Shown here in pieces: positions 47,150 to 58,613 of a DNA stretch of 64,000 nucleotides. The position numbers and the translations under genes are program-made. Position 1 is the stretch's first letter. The number at the start of each line of letters is the position of its first letter. A model generated the notes under the pieces. The model had not been told where the DNA came from. It saw only the letters and a list, made by a program, of their open reading frames with translations, and made no database searches. The stretch comes from Pseudoscleropodium purum (lineage: Eukaryota > Streptophyta > Bryopsida > Hypnales > Brachytheciaceae): contig OZ017803.1 of NCBI GenBank assembly GCA_963969395.1, positions 2,852,001 through 2,916,000 on the forward strand, written 5' to 3'.

Positions 47150-48170
47150 ATTCTTAAAGTGCAAATGTCTCATAGGTTGCAATGGAGATAGTTGTTTGAC
47201 CCTTCAAATGAAACCCCTTCCTTTGTGATTGTTGCACTTGTCACAGAAGCTTTCACTATGCAATTTTTGACAGACTTTTAAATAGTGGTGGTGCTTGTGT
47301 AAAGAAACACAATGGTGGGGTTGATGGTTGCCAATTGTTTTATCCTGATGTAGCCAATGCCTATATATGTGGTGCATGTAGATACCATAGATCATTATAT
47401 CAACATCCACCATCAGCCTCACTATCATGTTCACATCAAATTACATAGAATTTAGTTGTAAACATTGTTCCTTCTTCACATGGTGATATTATATTGACGG
47501 ATGATGATGAATGTTTGAAAGAACCTATAGCTAAAAAATTGAAAGTAAATGATGGTCTATCTAATATTAGTGGTACTCCACTTCTTTCAGCCAAGGTTAA
47601 ATTGGAGTTTCCTATGGGTGACACTAACTCTGAGGTTACTGACATGGATTTTAGTAATAACTTGGAGGTTGATATGGTTGGCATATCTAAAAAGCTCTAG
47701 AAGAATTGAAAATTATTAGTGAAGAAATATCCTGAATGTGACTTTGGTAGATTTGTTCCATGTCTTTCTAAAGATGTAAAAAAGGATTTGTCAACTTAGA
47801 TCATTGGATGTGATCTTTGTCAAAAAGAGATGTATATTAATCCAAGGAAGTCATTTAACTTGTCTAACTTTGAGATTAATCTCCAACCCAAATTATCTCT
47901 TAAACGTGGAGTCCCTAGTGACAAATCAAAGCATGAAATGGCTTTGTTGGAACAAAAAAGAGTGATTGAGTTCAAGTTGAAAGTTGCTACAACTACTGAA
48001 CTTATTGAATTGAAGAAGAGATCTTGGATAGTGAAATATACTTTAAAAGGTAACTATATCATTTTCTTTCATATTAGATATAGTTTGTTTCATTTTATAT
48101 ATATGTATGATTTTAATGAAGGTTTGTGGTTATATCTCAGGGGCTGCAATGATTGATGACAATAATTGGA
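47150..48170 (+). pseudogene. Dead gene fragment with Cys/His zinc-binding cluster
   Basis: From about 47,220 one frame reads LCDCCTCHRSFHYAIFDRLL, later YICGACRYHRSL, a Cys/His arrangement fit for zinc binding. After a TAG it continues with an acidic segment to 47,700 and, after more stops, to 48,156. It could be the N-terminal part of the transposase whose remains lie at 52.2-55.2 kb, split by the repeat at 48.3-52 kb. That link is inference. Confidence 0.4.
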
Positions 48171-49439
48171 GATGAAGAATATATGACTATAAGGGAAAGT
48201 TTGGGCAAGGGCACACAATTGGTGTTCATATGAAAGGAGTATCACACATACAATCAATAAAAAAACAAGGGTGTTGTTGGTGGGGGAGGTGTAGGCGCTT
48301 GATTACCCATCTTTAGTAAGGAAGCAAATACGACGAAGTTCTTAGTTTGTATTCACTTTTTAATTTAAGAGGGTGTTGTGAGTGTGGTTCATTGTGCCTT
48401 CCGAGAAATGAATCTTGCTAATATTTTTTAGTTTCATGGATGGGTGAAAGAAATGTCTAGAGATGTGAGTGATGTAATGTCCAGTTATGGTCAATTATTG
48501 TGGTTCCATGTGAGTCCTATAATACTAAAAGCCTACCTACATGATTCTCTAGGTTGTATCTTCTAAGTTTTAATCATACATGATTCTAACTTCTAGTTTA
48601 TGTAACTCCCTACTTGATAGTTCAATTATAATAACCATTGCTAACTTAGTGTCTTACCTCGCCACTGTTGAGGTTGGACATGATGTTGTCCTAGGTAGGA
48701 TAAGTCCCTTCTGATTCCATGGAATTCTCCCTATTTGTGGCTACTCCTTGGGTTGATTCCAAGTTCACTACTCAATTGGAGGGGGATGGGCACCCTTAGG
48801 TTCTTTCTTCCCTTCTCCTTTTGTTTCTTACTCCTTTCTTTCCCCCCTACCTCTTTTTACACTAACACTATTCCACCAAGGGAATTAATAGGGGCCTTAT
48901 GCTATAGATCTGCATACCCAAGCTCCTTAATGGGACTCTTTCTCCTATCTTATGCACCCCTTTTTGTGTCATACTAATCTAGATTCTAACAATTATTATG
49001 GACCCTTTAGATTTCTCCTAGGACTTATCTAATCTATTAGCTAGCACACTATTTATCTCCTCTCTCCTTGAAGCCTATTTCACTCCTTTTCTAATCTCCT
49101 TCCATTGTTGTGGTGAGCCTTAGTTGGTGGGGGAGGATTTGGGACAATCGGTTGTATATAAGGTGGCAAGGTAAGGTATTTCCCCTTTCCCTCTTTAATT
49201 TGATGTGGTTGTTTCTATTTTTTTCTTAGGGGACCTTGGTCCCCTCCCTCCTTGCTTTGCTTTGGCTAACTCCTCCCTAGCCCTCCTTTCTCCAACCAAC
49301 TTCCTCCTTGGCCCTTCTTGCTTAGCAAACTTCTGCCTAGCCTCTTCATGCAACCAACTTCTTCCCTAGCTGCTCCCTAGGGTGCGCTGGCCCCTCTAGA
49401 GCTATGTTGGTTGACAGCTAGATTCTCCCAACACCTAGG
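48171..49439. other. No gene recognised
   Basis: The latter half is C- and T-rich (CCCTAGC, CTCCCT and CCAACTTC phrases), resembling the leader of the repeat that follows. Confidence 0.35.
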
Positions 49440-49665
49440 TTTGATGCTTGCGCATGTTGGGGGTATGCTATTCTCTTCCAAAGTTGCTTGTTGCCGCTAG
49501 CCTTTCCGATACTTGGTTTGATACCCGCCGCACGGTTGGGGTACATTGGCCGCCTTCGGAGCTAGTGGTTGCCGCTAGCCCTCTCGATACCCAAGTTCAA
49601 TACCCACCTACATTAGGGGTACACTGGCCTCCTTCAAAGCTATGTTAATCGTTGTTGGGCTCACC
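49440..49665. repeat. ~76-bp tandem repeat, three units
   Basis: The units are about 49,440-49,515, 49,516-49,592 and 49,593-49,665. Each has a GGGGTAYRCT word, a CCTTC-AAGCT/GGAGCT block and a TTGCCGCTAGCC or related end. Confidence 0.75.
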
Positions 49666-49999
49666 CTAGCTGGCTTCGAGGGTCCCTAGGATTGGTGTTT
49701 GAGGTCTCAACCCATTGCGGGGGGGTCCCTGACTAGGGGTTGGAGGTCTTGCGGTTGGATTCCTTCTAATTCCTTTCCCTCGGGTTTCCTTTGGAGAACA
49801 CACTAAATAAAAAAGAACCTGGATTTGGATTGGGAGGTTGGTAAATGCTAGGCTAGAGCTTTGCAACCCGAGGTCCTAAACCCGGTTTATAGCCATAATT
49901 GCAAAAAAACATGAAGGGAAGGCTAATGGACCAAATCCATTGGCATGCTATGACTCTCCCTCAATTACTTCCCTAATCTTAAAAGTTAAACTTTAGACT

Positions 50000-51960
50000 T
50001 TTCCAAGAATGTCTTGGAAACTAGACTTTGGTACTATGGCCTAAGGGGGTTCAAAGCTCTATCGTCATGTTGGATTTAACACCAACTGTAGGACTTTGAA
50101 ATGCCTCAGGGGTTTGTGGCTTTGCTATATGTAACTATTTAATACATACTGTAGGACTTGATCCTAGCTATGGATTCAAAGCTTCGCTATCCCAATGGGG
50201 TTCCACTCCACCAAAACAACTTTAGATAAAGGTTAGTTATCACAGAAGTACACAAGGGTAGACAATGGTTAATAGTTCAAATCAATTCTTTACTAACACA
50301 CCACTCAAACACTAAAGGCCCCCCAAAGTGGCAACGCCAAATTATAGTGGAGGGTTGCTTTAAGATTAGTACAAGACACCAAAAGACCCTTTATACCACA
50401 TGTATGACCTTACAACTTGCAAGACAATACCTCCAACTCCACCACACGAGGGTACACAAGGCAAGATAGAAGGGCTCTTGAGGACCTTCAGAAAACTTGA
50501 GATAAAATGACAAAGGAGCCAAAAGTGCCTCCAAAACACTATAGGGAGTTTTGGCTTCAAATGCCAAAAGAAATCCAAAACAACTTGGACCCATGGACCT
50601 AAGAACAAAATGAAAGGGGTGATTTTAGAGAGGGAAATGGAGCCCTTAAATAGGTTTCAAGAGACCACTCCCCACCTAAACTCTTACTAGTAACCTTATT
50701 AATTTGAATTTTCGTCCTTATCCTCAAAGATTTTCATGCTACTTCTAAACTTTTAACAATCTATCACATGTTGGACCAACATCCTAGCTTTTGAAGATTA
50801 AATCCAAATGCCAAACAAATTGCGTTGTTGGTTCCAAAACACCATTTTTAGTCTAAGAATCTTCAACCCCCATACCAAGACTAAAAAGACAACAAAAGCT
50901 AACATAGATTAAAAACCAAATTGGGATAAATTTTCAAATCTTAGTGGTTCCCTATTTTGAGAAAAGTAACTAGTGTGTGGTCTCCAATAGGTGCAAGGGA
51001 GTAAGAGAAGTCCCTTGTTGATTTCATTTTGCCGGCATGTACTCCCAAAGTGCCGGTCAACGTCGCAAGATACTGCCACATAGTTAATTCCCAAGGAATC
51101 TGGCCTCTATTGGAATCTTGCTACTATCGGAATGTTGCAAAATTTGGTGGAGCGCATTATTAGCATAAAAAAGCTAGTCTAATTTTTAGTCAGATTTTAC
51201 CGCAACTTCGGTAATTTCCATGAAATTCTCATTGGAGGTTAGAATGGTTGACTACCCAAAAGAGATTCTTTTACAAGTCAGAAGATGTCGGGAATCTCTA
51301 TAAGACCTTTTAGAGAGTCTCATGGGAGGCGTGCAGGTCTGCTTAGTCCATAGTACACTTGGTCAATGGAGATCCAAAATGGCATCTCTTCGTGTTGTTG
51401 ATGGTGTGGAAATCTTCTACAAATGAAGGAATTTGAGGAAGTCGATTTTGCCGTTGGACTCCTAACATGGGATTTACCCTAGACACCATCCTTAGGTAGT
51501 AAATTCCTCCATGGCTTCATACTTCGGTTCTAGCACTTGCATACTACCAATTGGAGGTTCTTAGGAACTCATCGATCTAATGGGGAATTTGAAACTTAAT
51601 TCTAGGACCTGACCTATTGGCCTCATTATGGATCCCTCGAACCAACTTAGCCTTGAATTGCCACATTTATGGTGGGATTTAGCCCTTAAAGGGCTATGTG
51701 ACTCAAACCTACAAAACTAGCTATCTTGTGATCTCCTCACTATTCCCAAGCTGGTTTGGAGGGAGTTCTATGTAAACAATCAAAACTAGACGAATTACTA
51801 TAATAGATATGTTACAACCCTATTTCGGTTCTACACTCTTTTTATGGATTTTTGTATACTTTTATCTATTCTAAATTACAGTTTAAAACCAAAAAAAATC
51901 TATAAGTCCCAAGTGACAAATTGGGAGCTCATAGGAGGTAACCAACTTACCATTGTTGCC
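50000..51960. repeat. Diverged 2-kb repeat, right member
   Basis: Collinear with 10,990-13,200 in the same orientation (anchor blocks given there). No protein domain. Confidence 0.5.
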
Positions 51961-52199
51961 TCTTGAGCAAAAGGAGTCAGATCAAGAGTAGTTGAGTATC
52001 CTCCATCTTTTATTTCTAATCTTATTGATATTCCACATCATTTGTTATTGAGTTATTTTTCAAAAAATGTTTGTCATGGATTTTACAAAAGTCATTAGTT
52101 ATAATGAATGAGGTGGTAGATTGTAGATTATTACTAAATGATCTTTAGGTTGGAACAATATGGTATTTTGACCCACATTATTCTCAATGTATTGTAAAA

Positions 52200-55100
52200 A
52201 ATGATCAAACTCTCTACATTAAAGGGACATTTAGGTATGTTGATTGTTCTATCATGTTTTGTAACATGTGCCCCTTAATCCCAAAATTAAATGATTTCAG
52301 AAAAAGAGCTTGGCGTTCAAGTCATGTAGTAGTTCCTAGAAGAGAAAGATTTATACATTGGGGTACGCATTTTGATTATCTTCAGTATGAGGAATTAGTC
52401 ACCTTAGCTAGAAAGTAGGAAAGGAGAACTGATGCATGTAGGGGCCAAGTTTTTATGTTGAATTTAGCTTTGACTAGAGCAACTATAGCTAATCAATATC
52501 TTCAACATAAATTAAAGACTACTTTTGAAGGCTCACTCCCTAAGATAGCAAAGCTTTTTAGAAAGGTTGTAGATTTTGGAGTTTTCCAAAAAAGGTCCAT
52601 TTTATATAATCTTTTATTTGATACAGCCTCCAATTTATTATTTGTTCATAAACATGGTGGGAATGGTCATGGAAAGAGGTACCACCCACGCACTATGAAA
52701 TTATTTGAAGTAGTACACAATTTTGGTGGGGCTTGCACTTACAATTTTCTTTCTTCTAATTTACTAGGGCTTGTAATGAACACTAGCCAAAAGATATATA
52801 AAAGTAAGGGATTTTTTAATACAAATGATCTAAATGAGGATACATTTATTCACTTGTCATCAATACTAACAAAGTAAAAAGCCAAATTTGGAAATTCAAG
52901 TCCTATTCTTTTTGAATGCTCTGAAGATGAGACCACATGTGTTGCATTAGAAACTCTGAATAGGTGCAATGATTTTATAGATGGTTTTTGTGGAACCAAA
53001 GCTTCTTTTGAAACTTTTTATAAATGCTCATTTGATCCTAAACCATCAATTGCTAGCTTTGAGTCAATTACAAATGCTTTTTCAAGTTTGGAGGTTGGTA
53101 ATATGTATTGTGTTTTAGTGGCAAATCCCTTGGTGAAAGGAATGCCTAGATTGATCTATGGAATATTAACCACATATAACAAGTTTGATGCCAACTAGGT
53201 TAAGTTCCAATAGACATGTATTGCAACTTTGCACAAGAAGCATCTGAAGGTGGTTGTTGGTCCTCTTAGGGGACATGCAAGTGAGGTGATGCAAGGAGGA
53301 GAAAATTGATGTTGGAGAGCATTTACAAGGGTACATTTGGATTGAATGCAAAGGGCTTCTTGATGAAGTCAGAGGTTGTTGATGATCATCCATTGATTAT
53401 GGTACAAGATCCAATACATATAGGTAAGAAACTTCAGAACCTCTTTTTGATTTCTAGAACGACAATATTTTGGGGTCATTTTTTGGCTCACAAAAACCAT
53501 TTACAATCGGTCATTGAATTGTTTACTAGAAATGAGCATGGTTTTTTGGATGAAGATATAAGTGTACATGATAAACAAAACTATCCAATTGTACATCATA
53601 TTTTATTTCCTCAAGTTAGAGCATATATGTTTAGAAAAATTACATGCAAGAATAGTTGTAAAAGGGGTCTTTAGAAAGGAATGTGTATTAGACACAATCA
53701 TTCACTTAGAAGTGTAATGGGCATTCTTAGAGGTTTTCTATGGATGTGGAACAATGTATGAGAAGGTAATGCTTGCTTCATTTGTCACTCATATGCTTTA
53801 TTATGGAATAGAGTACATTCTCCATCAAAAGCATGGTTATACAATTAGGGGGAATTAGATGAGTAGAGAGACTTGCACTAATTACCTCATATCTTGTCAT
53901 GATGCTATTAATTATGTTAGAATGATGAGAAATAACTACCTCCATTTGCCATGCCCATTAAGTAACATTAGTTCAGATTATTGTGAGAACTTTTTTTCCC
54001 TCCTTGGGCAACAAATGAAGAACAAATATACATTTTCTATAGGAGAAGCTATTGAAAGATGCTCTCGTATTGGTAGAACTAAGCAAAATAAATATTCTGA
54101 TGAAGGAATATCATTTGCTGAATCTTGACAAAGAAAGAATATATGGTGGTTATCAAATGCTCAAGTGGTAGGTTCTAATTTGTATGATTATGCTTTAGTG
54201 ACTAATGAGAATCTTAAAAAAGCTTGGTGTGAAGGCACTACCATAGCATAGAATAGGGGTGAAAGGGCTGCCATGAAAGAAGTACTTCAAATATGAGGGA
54301 AGTGAATTGACCCTTGTCCTCTTTCTTTTAGTCATGAATCATTAGCTCATAATACACATGAAAATTGTATAGAAAAAACTAACAACCATGTTGTTGATGA
54401 TGGTCCTCTTAGAGAATCTACAATAGTTTTACAATCAACATTATTACATGATGAGCAAGGTGATGGTGTAGATAATAGATTTTTGAGTGAAGGCTCAAAG
54501 AATATTTTGAAACACTGTTCTACAATTGAAGTACCAGGTAAAGGTCAAGTGTATAAAATGAGGTTAATTTTTGAATTGAACATACATTCCCATGATAAGT
54601 TGCCTTTAGATAGGTTGAGGCGTGTAAGATATAAAAGTACAAATTTAGATGCTTATGTGCATGATGATGATCAAGTGCATGTTGGATTATTTGATAATGT
54701 AGGGCTTTTATTTGATGAGGGGAAGGAGAAGTTGGTATGGCACATTGGAAGGGTGTAAAAAATAATCAAGGTTGTTGGAAAAAAAGAAACTCAAGTAGAT
54801 TTATGTATGAAGTGTGTCACTTTTTGAAGAGAAAATTAGTATATTGCCAAAGTATTACAAACACATTGTAGGATTGCAATACACATATGGAGGTTATAAA
54901 GGAGCTAAATGTGACTTAATTGGCTTGGAGAGTGTTGTATGTATTATTACAATAGTTATTGATGTAGATAAGGATGTTTATACATTGGCTATAGAAGATC
55001 ATGATGCCTTGGACAAACATGTGGATTGTGAGATGAAGTGTAGAAGCCTATGTAGTGGAGTTAGAAATAAGAAAAAAGAATGTGGTACATCTGAAATTGT

Positions 55101-55215
55101 CACAACTCCTCTCAAAAGAGGGAGACCTCGAAAGGCCCTTACAATATCATCAAACACTATTTTGAGATCTACTTCCAACACACACATTAGATGGTCTACA
55201 AGATTAACAAAATAG
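52200..55215 (+). pseudogene. Decayed DNA transposase-like gene, family uncertain
   Basis: A long collinear coding remnant. Segments read ACRGQVFMLNLALTR, then HGKRYHPRTMKLFEVVHNFGG (52,675-52,730), then VVVGPLRGHASE with a one-base shift near 53,285 leading to DARRRKLMLESIYKG, then VQDPIHIGKKLQN and DKQNYPIVHHI, then SSDYCENFFSLLGQQMKNKY, and near the end an AT-hook (KRGRPRK, about 55,110). The GHASxxDARRRKLM, QDPIHIGxKLxN and ENFFSLLR-like blocks resemble a transposase family seen across eukaryotes that I cannot name securely. Stops include TAG at 52,416, 53,196, 53,211, 53,672, 53,856 and 54,249, TAA at 52,875 and 54,756, and TGAs after 54,126. Confidence 0.6.
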
Positions 55216-56598
55216 GTGTTTCAATTCTTTATACAAATTGTGAAGTTTTTTTTTAATAAATATGCAACCCAACATTTTCTACAACTATTTTATTTAATTT
55301 GATCTTCACCCAACTTTTTGGTCATTTTAATTCCATGTAATTTTTACAAATGCCATCCTCTAAGCCATTTTTAATGCCGATGACCCTTGTATATAATACG
55401 AGAGTTGTGTACCTAGACTTTTATATTGGTTTTCAAGTGGCTAGAAGTTCAAGTTGTGATTCTAATCAAGATTTATACAAGAGCTATAGTAGACTATCAG
55501 TCTATCACAACATAAATGGAATGCATCCAAAAGTTGCAAATCAAAGCCATGTGATTGCACAAGTGTTTTCAATATGCATTAATTTAATCCTATTACCTAA
55601 ATTCTTTAAAACCGCCTAAGTTGTTGAACCCTCTCGTTTGATACTTTGTACCTACAAGGCTAATATCTATGTACAACCCACCCTTTGTATAGATATTAAC
55701 CATTGAATATTATTCCATGGTGGCTAAATCTACCAAGTATTCAAAGGAGGAAGGGCTAGAGACAACGATGCTAGTATTGAGCATGTCAGCTAGATCTAAT
55801 TTTTGTGTTTCTTTTGTTATTGTGTCTTCATCAACGACGCTAACATGTGAGCATGTGAGTGTGAGCCTATAAATGGTGAATAGGGATTGTATGAGTCTAG
55901 AGCCTAAAAATTAAGAACATAATGTAATTTCTAATTTTTTTTGTTTAAATAGTTAAAAAAATTTGATGTTTTTTCATTAAAATTTATTATATTTAGAAAA
56001 TATGACCTATTACCATAGGACCCATGACCTTGGATTTTAGATTTAGAAGCTTGGAAAGTTGGTACTATTGCATGTTTTGAAATTTATATCAAATGCTAAG
56101 AGGTTGTTCTAGGGTGGAGTGATCAAGTGAGTACAAATAATTTAGAGGTAATTCTAAAGATGAGAGGAAGACAAATTCAATGAAAATATCATAGGATGTA
56201 GAATATTGTGTACATAATAAAATATTCTTACATTATAGCAAGGAATACGTATTGGAAGATGAATATAAGATTATGCTATTTGAATTTGGGGATTTTGAAG
56301 ATAATATATTGGTACTACATATCTACTTTATATCATGCTAATACTTATCAATTAACTTGCTCATTTGCACATCTCCATGATTCCAACAGCAACAAGCGTT
56401 TGTTAATTTCATCCAAACTAAGAATAAGAGTGTGGATGAACATATTTGTCTTGTAATCGAATTTGTAGAAGTAATGAAAGATGTAATAAAGGTATTTTGA
56501 AATTTTGTAAATGCCATTCTTTCCAATGGAAATCCCATTTATGCTTCTATAATGAAGACAAATATGAAATGAAAAATTGCAAAGTTTGATGCTATAGA
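55216..56598. other. AT-rich spacer, no gene seen
   Basis: This follows the transposase remnant. The short open frames at 55.3 and 56.2 kb have no recognisable content. The terminal repeats of the transposon were not identified. Confidence 0.4.
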
Positions 56599-56740
56599 CA
56601 CTACTAGAAAATTCAATTTTTCTGTTGTTTTGGTCGTGTTGATCCAAGTCAATTTTCTATTGATTTTTGTCAAAATCAACAAAAAACTAACTTGGATCAA
56701 CGTGACCAAAACAATAGAAAAATTGAATTTTCTAGTAGTG
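56599..56740. mobile_element. CACTA-type hairpin MITE (142 bp)
   Basis: It begins CACTACTAGAAAATTC and ends GAATTTTCTAGTAGTG. The two 69-bp arms are about 88% identical. CACTA ends are the mark of the CMC/EnSpm superfamily. Only GA on both sides is a possible target duplication. Confidence 0.8.
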
Positions 56741-57484
56741 GAATTTTTTAGTTAAGATCAGTCCAAAACAAAAGTGTAATAATAAGTCTAGCGCAAAAAT
56801 GGAAGTTCACCTTAGTCATACTTGTGGTAACATTCCTTGCATTTTTTCATTGATTGTGGTGATTTTCAATGGGTGCCATATTGTTTTGGCGAACTTGCTT
56901 GCTATTCCAAATGGAAAAGATTCTTTAAGTATGTGCTAGTCAAGAATGAGTCCACAACATAGGTTCGAATACCTTAGACAAAGTGATTAAACGTCAAGGT
57001 GACATTGAATTGGTAGACTACAAGCAGAATCCAACTTCTTGAAGCTTAATGATTTTAGTATAAGTAAGATTGGTATAAGTAAGAACATATTGGAGATCTT
57101 GAGTTGGATAAGAATATGGAGAATTTTAGGTTCCATGACGTACATATCATGCAATTTGATTTGTGCAAAACCAAAAATTGACTTAGTTAGAATAGTTGTG
57201 TCTTTATTCTTACGCTTCCATCCTTTACAAATAGGGGCAACAATAGATTTTTCATGCCTAACAATCAATATCTTGCATTTGGCATGTATGCACTTTTGAA
57301 TGGTTTGATATTGTTTCCTTAACTTGTGTAAAATTCTCACTATGTGTCATTCCTATATATTGCAATTTGTTTCCACCACATATCAAACTGTATGGGGCAT
57401 GGCCGTATTAAACTCCTCAAATGTACAATCCGGAGTTGCACTTTAGCAATGAACAATTTACTTTGAACCCAAGAATGAGAGAAG
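56741..57484. other. No gene recognised
   Basis: Overlapping open frames on both strands at 57.0-57.3 kb are of similar length and show no domain. Confidence 0.3.
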
Positions 57485-57563
57485 TTAACCCCTAAAGGAC
57501 CATAAGGCCACTACATGGCTTCTACAATACTTTTTTTTGCACCCTCGGTCCATTAGGAGTTAA
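57485..57563. mobile_element. Small TTAA-ended foldback (79 bp)
   Basis: TTAACCCCTAAAGGACC (57,485-57,501) faces GGTCCATTAGGAGTTAA (57,547-57,563). The ends resemble those of the piggyBac-like MITE family and of the element at 40.4-41.1 kb. Confidence 0.55.
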
Positions 57564-57891
57564 CCTTCTTGGGGTAGTAAGAATCACCTTCAAAATTGAT
57601 TAGAAGATCCAAGTTCTTTTTGTTGAACCTAAATACTTCTTCCATCTCTAAATGTAGAATTTGAGTGTAGATGTCTTCTATTCCAAGCATCTCACTAAGG
57701 GCATTTGCAATTTTCTTTTCATCTCTACATACCATAATTCTCTTCAATTTCAAACTCTTTTTAAGAGGACCTTTTTAGAAGGATCCTCACAAAGTTAAGC
57801 CATATAGTTGGTCATGTGCATGAAGGCTCAAATCTAGTCATCACATGTGGCAACTAATATATTAAATCTACAGTTCTTGAAAGTTTAACCT

Positions 57892-57913
57892 ATATTTAAC
57901 TAATTATGGACAA
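57892..57913 (+). repeat. Terminal inverted repeat, left end of right copy
   Basis: Identical to the reverse complement of 10,495-10,516 over 22 bp. A second AATTATGGACAA at 57,920-57,931 indicates a 19-bp local duplication before the inner ATTCATAGTCC block. Confidence 0.8.
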
Positions 57914-58613
57914 TTGCACAAATTATGGACAAATTCATAGTCCATAGCCACATTAAAAAAGGTAGAGAACATGCTTCAAATGATTAAAAAGTGTCGGCAG
58001 CCCACCCACACCTTGTTCAGAAGAACCGAGGGTACAAAAAAAAAGTGGATTGTTGTATTTTGGACCGGTTTCTATGCAATAGCAGAACCGGTGCCTATGA
58101 CCGTGCACCCATCCCGTGCCCATTGACATATAGGCTGGCAGCCGATAAGACAGCACAGTAAAGTGTGCAAAACCAAAAAGCAGGACAACGAACATGAAAG
58201 ATAGAGAAATGAGCAAATCGCATGTGCACTGAAGATAAAACAGTTGTAACATGGTTCCCATAGGAGATTCAAATAAATGTGATTTGTCAGCAGCCAACGG
58301 ATACATATTAAAAATGTCAAAACTGACTAGTCATAAGACTTATAGTCACAACCTATAAGATATGAAGGTACACCCTAAAAGATATGAAGGCACATTCACA
58401 AATGAGTAAATATTGTGGATATGCATGTAATCATCCTGAAGTGAAAACATCCTGTTCAAGAACCATGCAATCGACATGTAGCGAAGCCCTTAGTATTGGC
58501 TGGCAGCCGACACCTGCAGCGAGGACTCGGATCTGTCTAGCAATGTGATGGTGACACAACTCCAGAGCTAAACTATTGTATCGGCTGGCAGCCGATAGGT
58601 CCGAGGCGATATG

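Noticed and set aside
10495..57913. The 47-kb middle block as one transposon bounded by the 22-bp inverted repeat
   Set aside because: The 1-1552 segment is duplicated at 60.5-62.07 kb, so there are two copies of the GC-rich element. The palindrome array and extended end similarity are on the outer GC-rich sides, not in the middle block.
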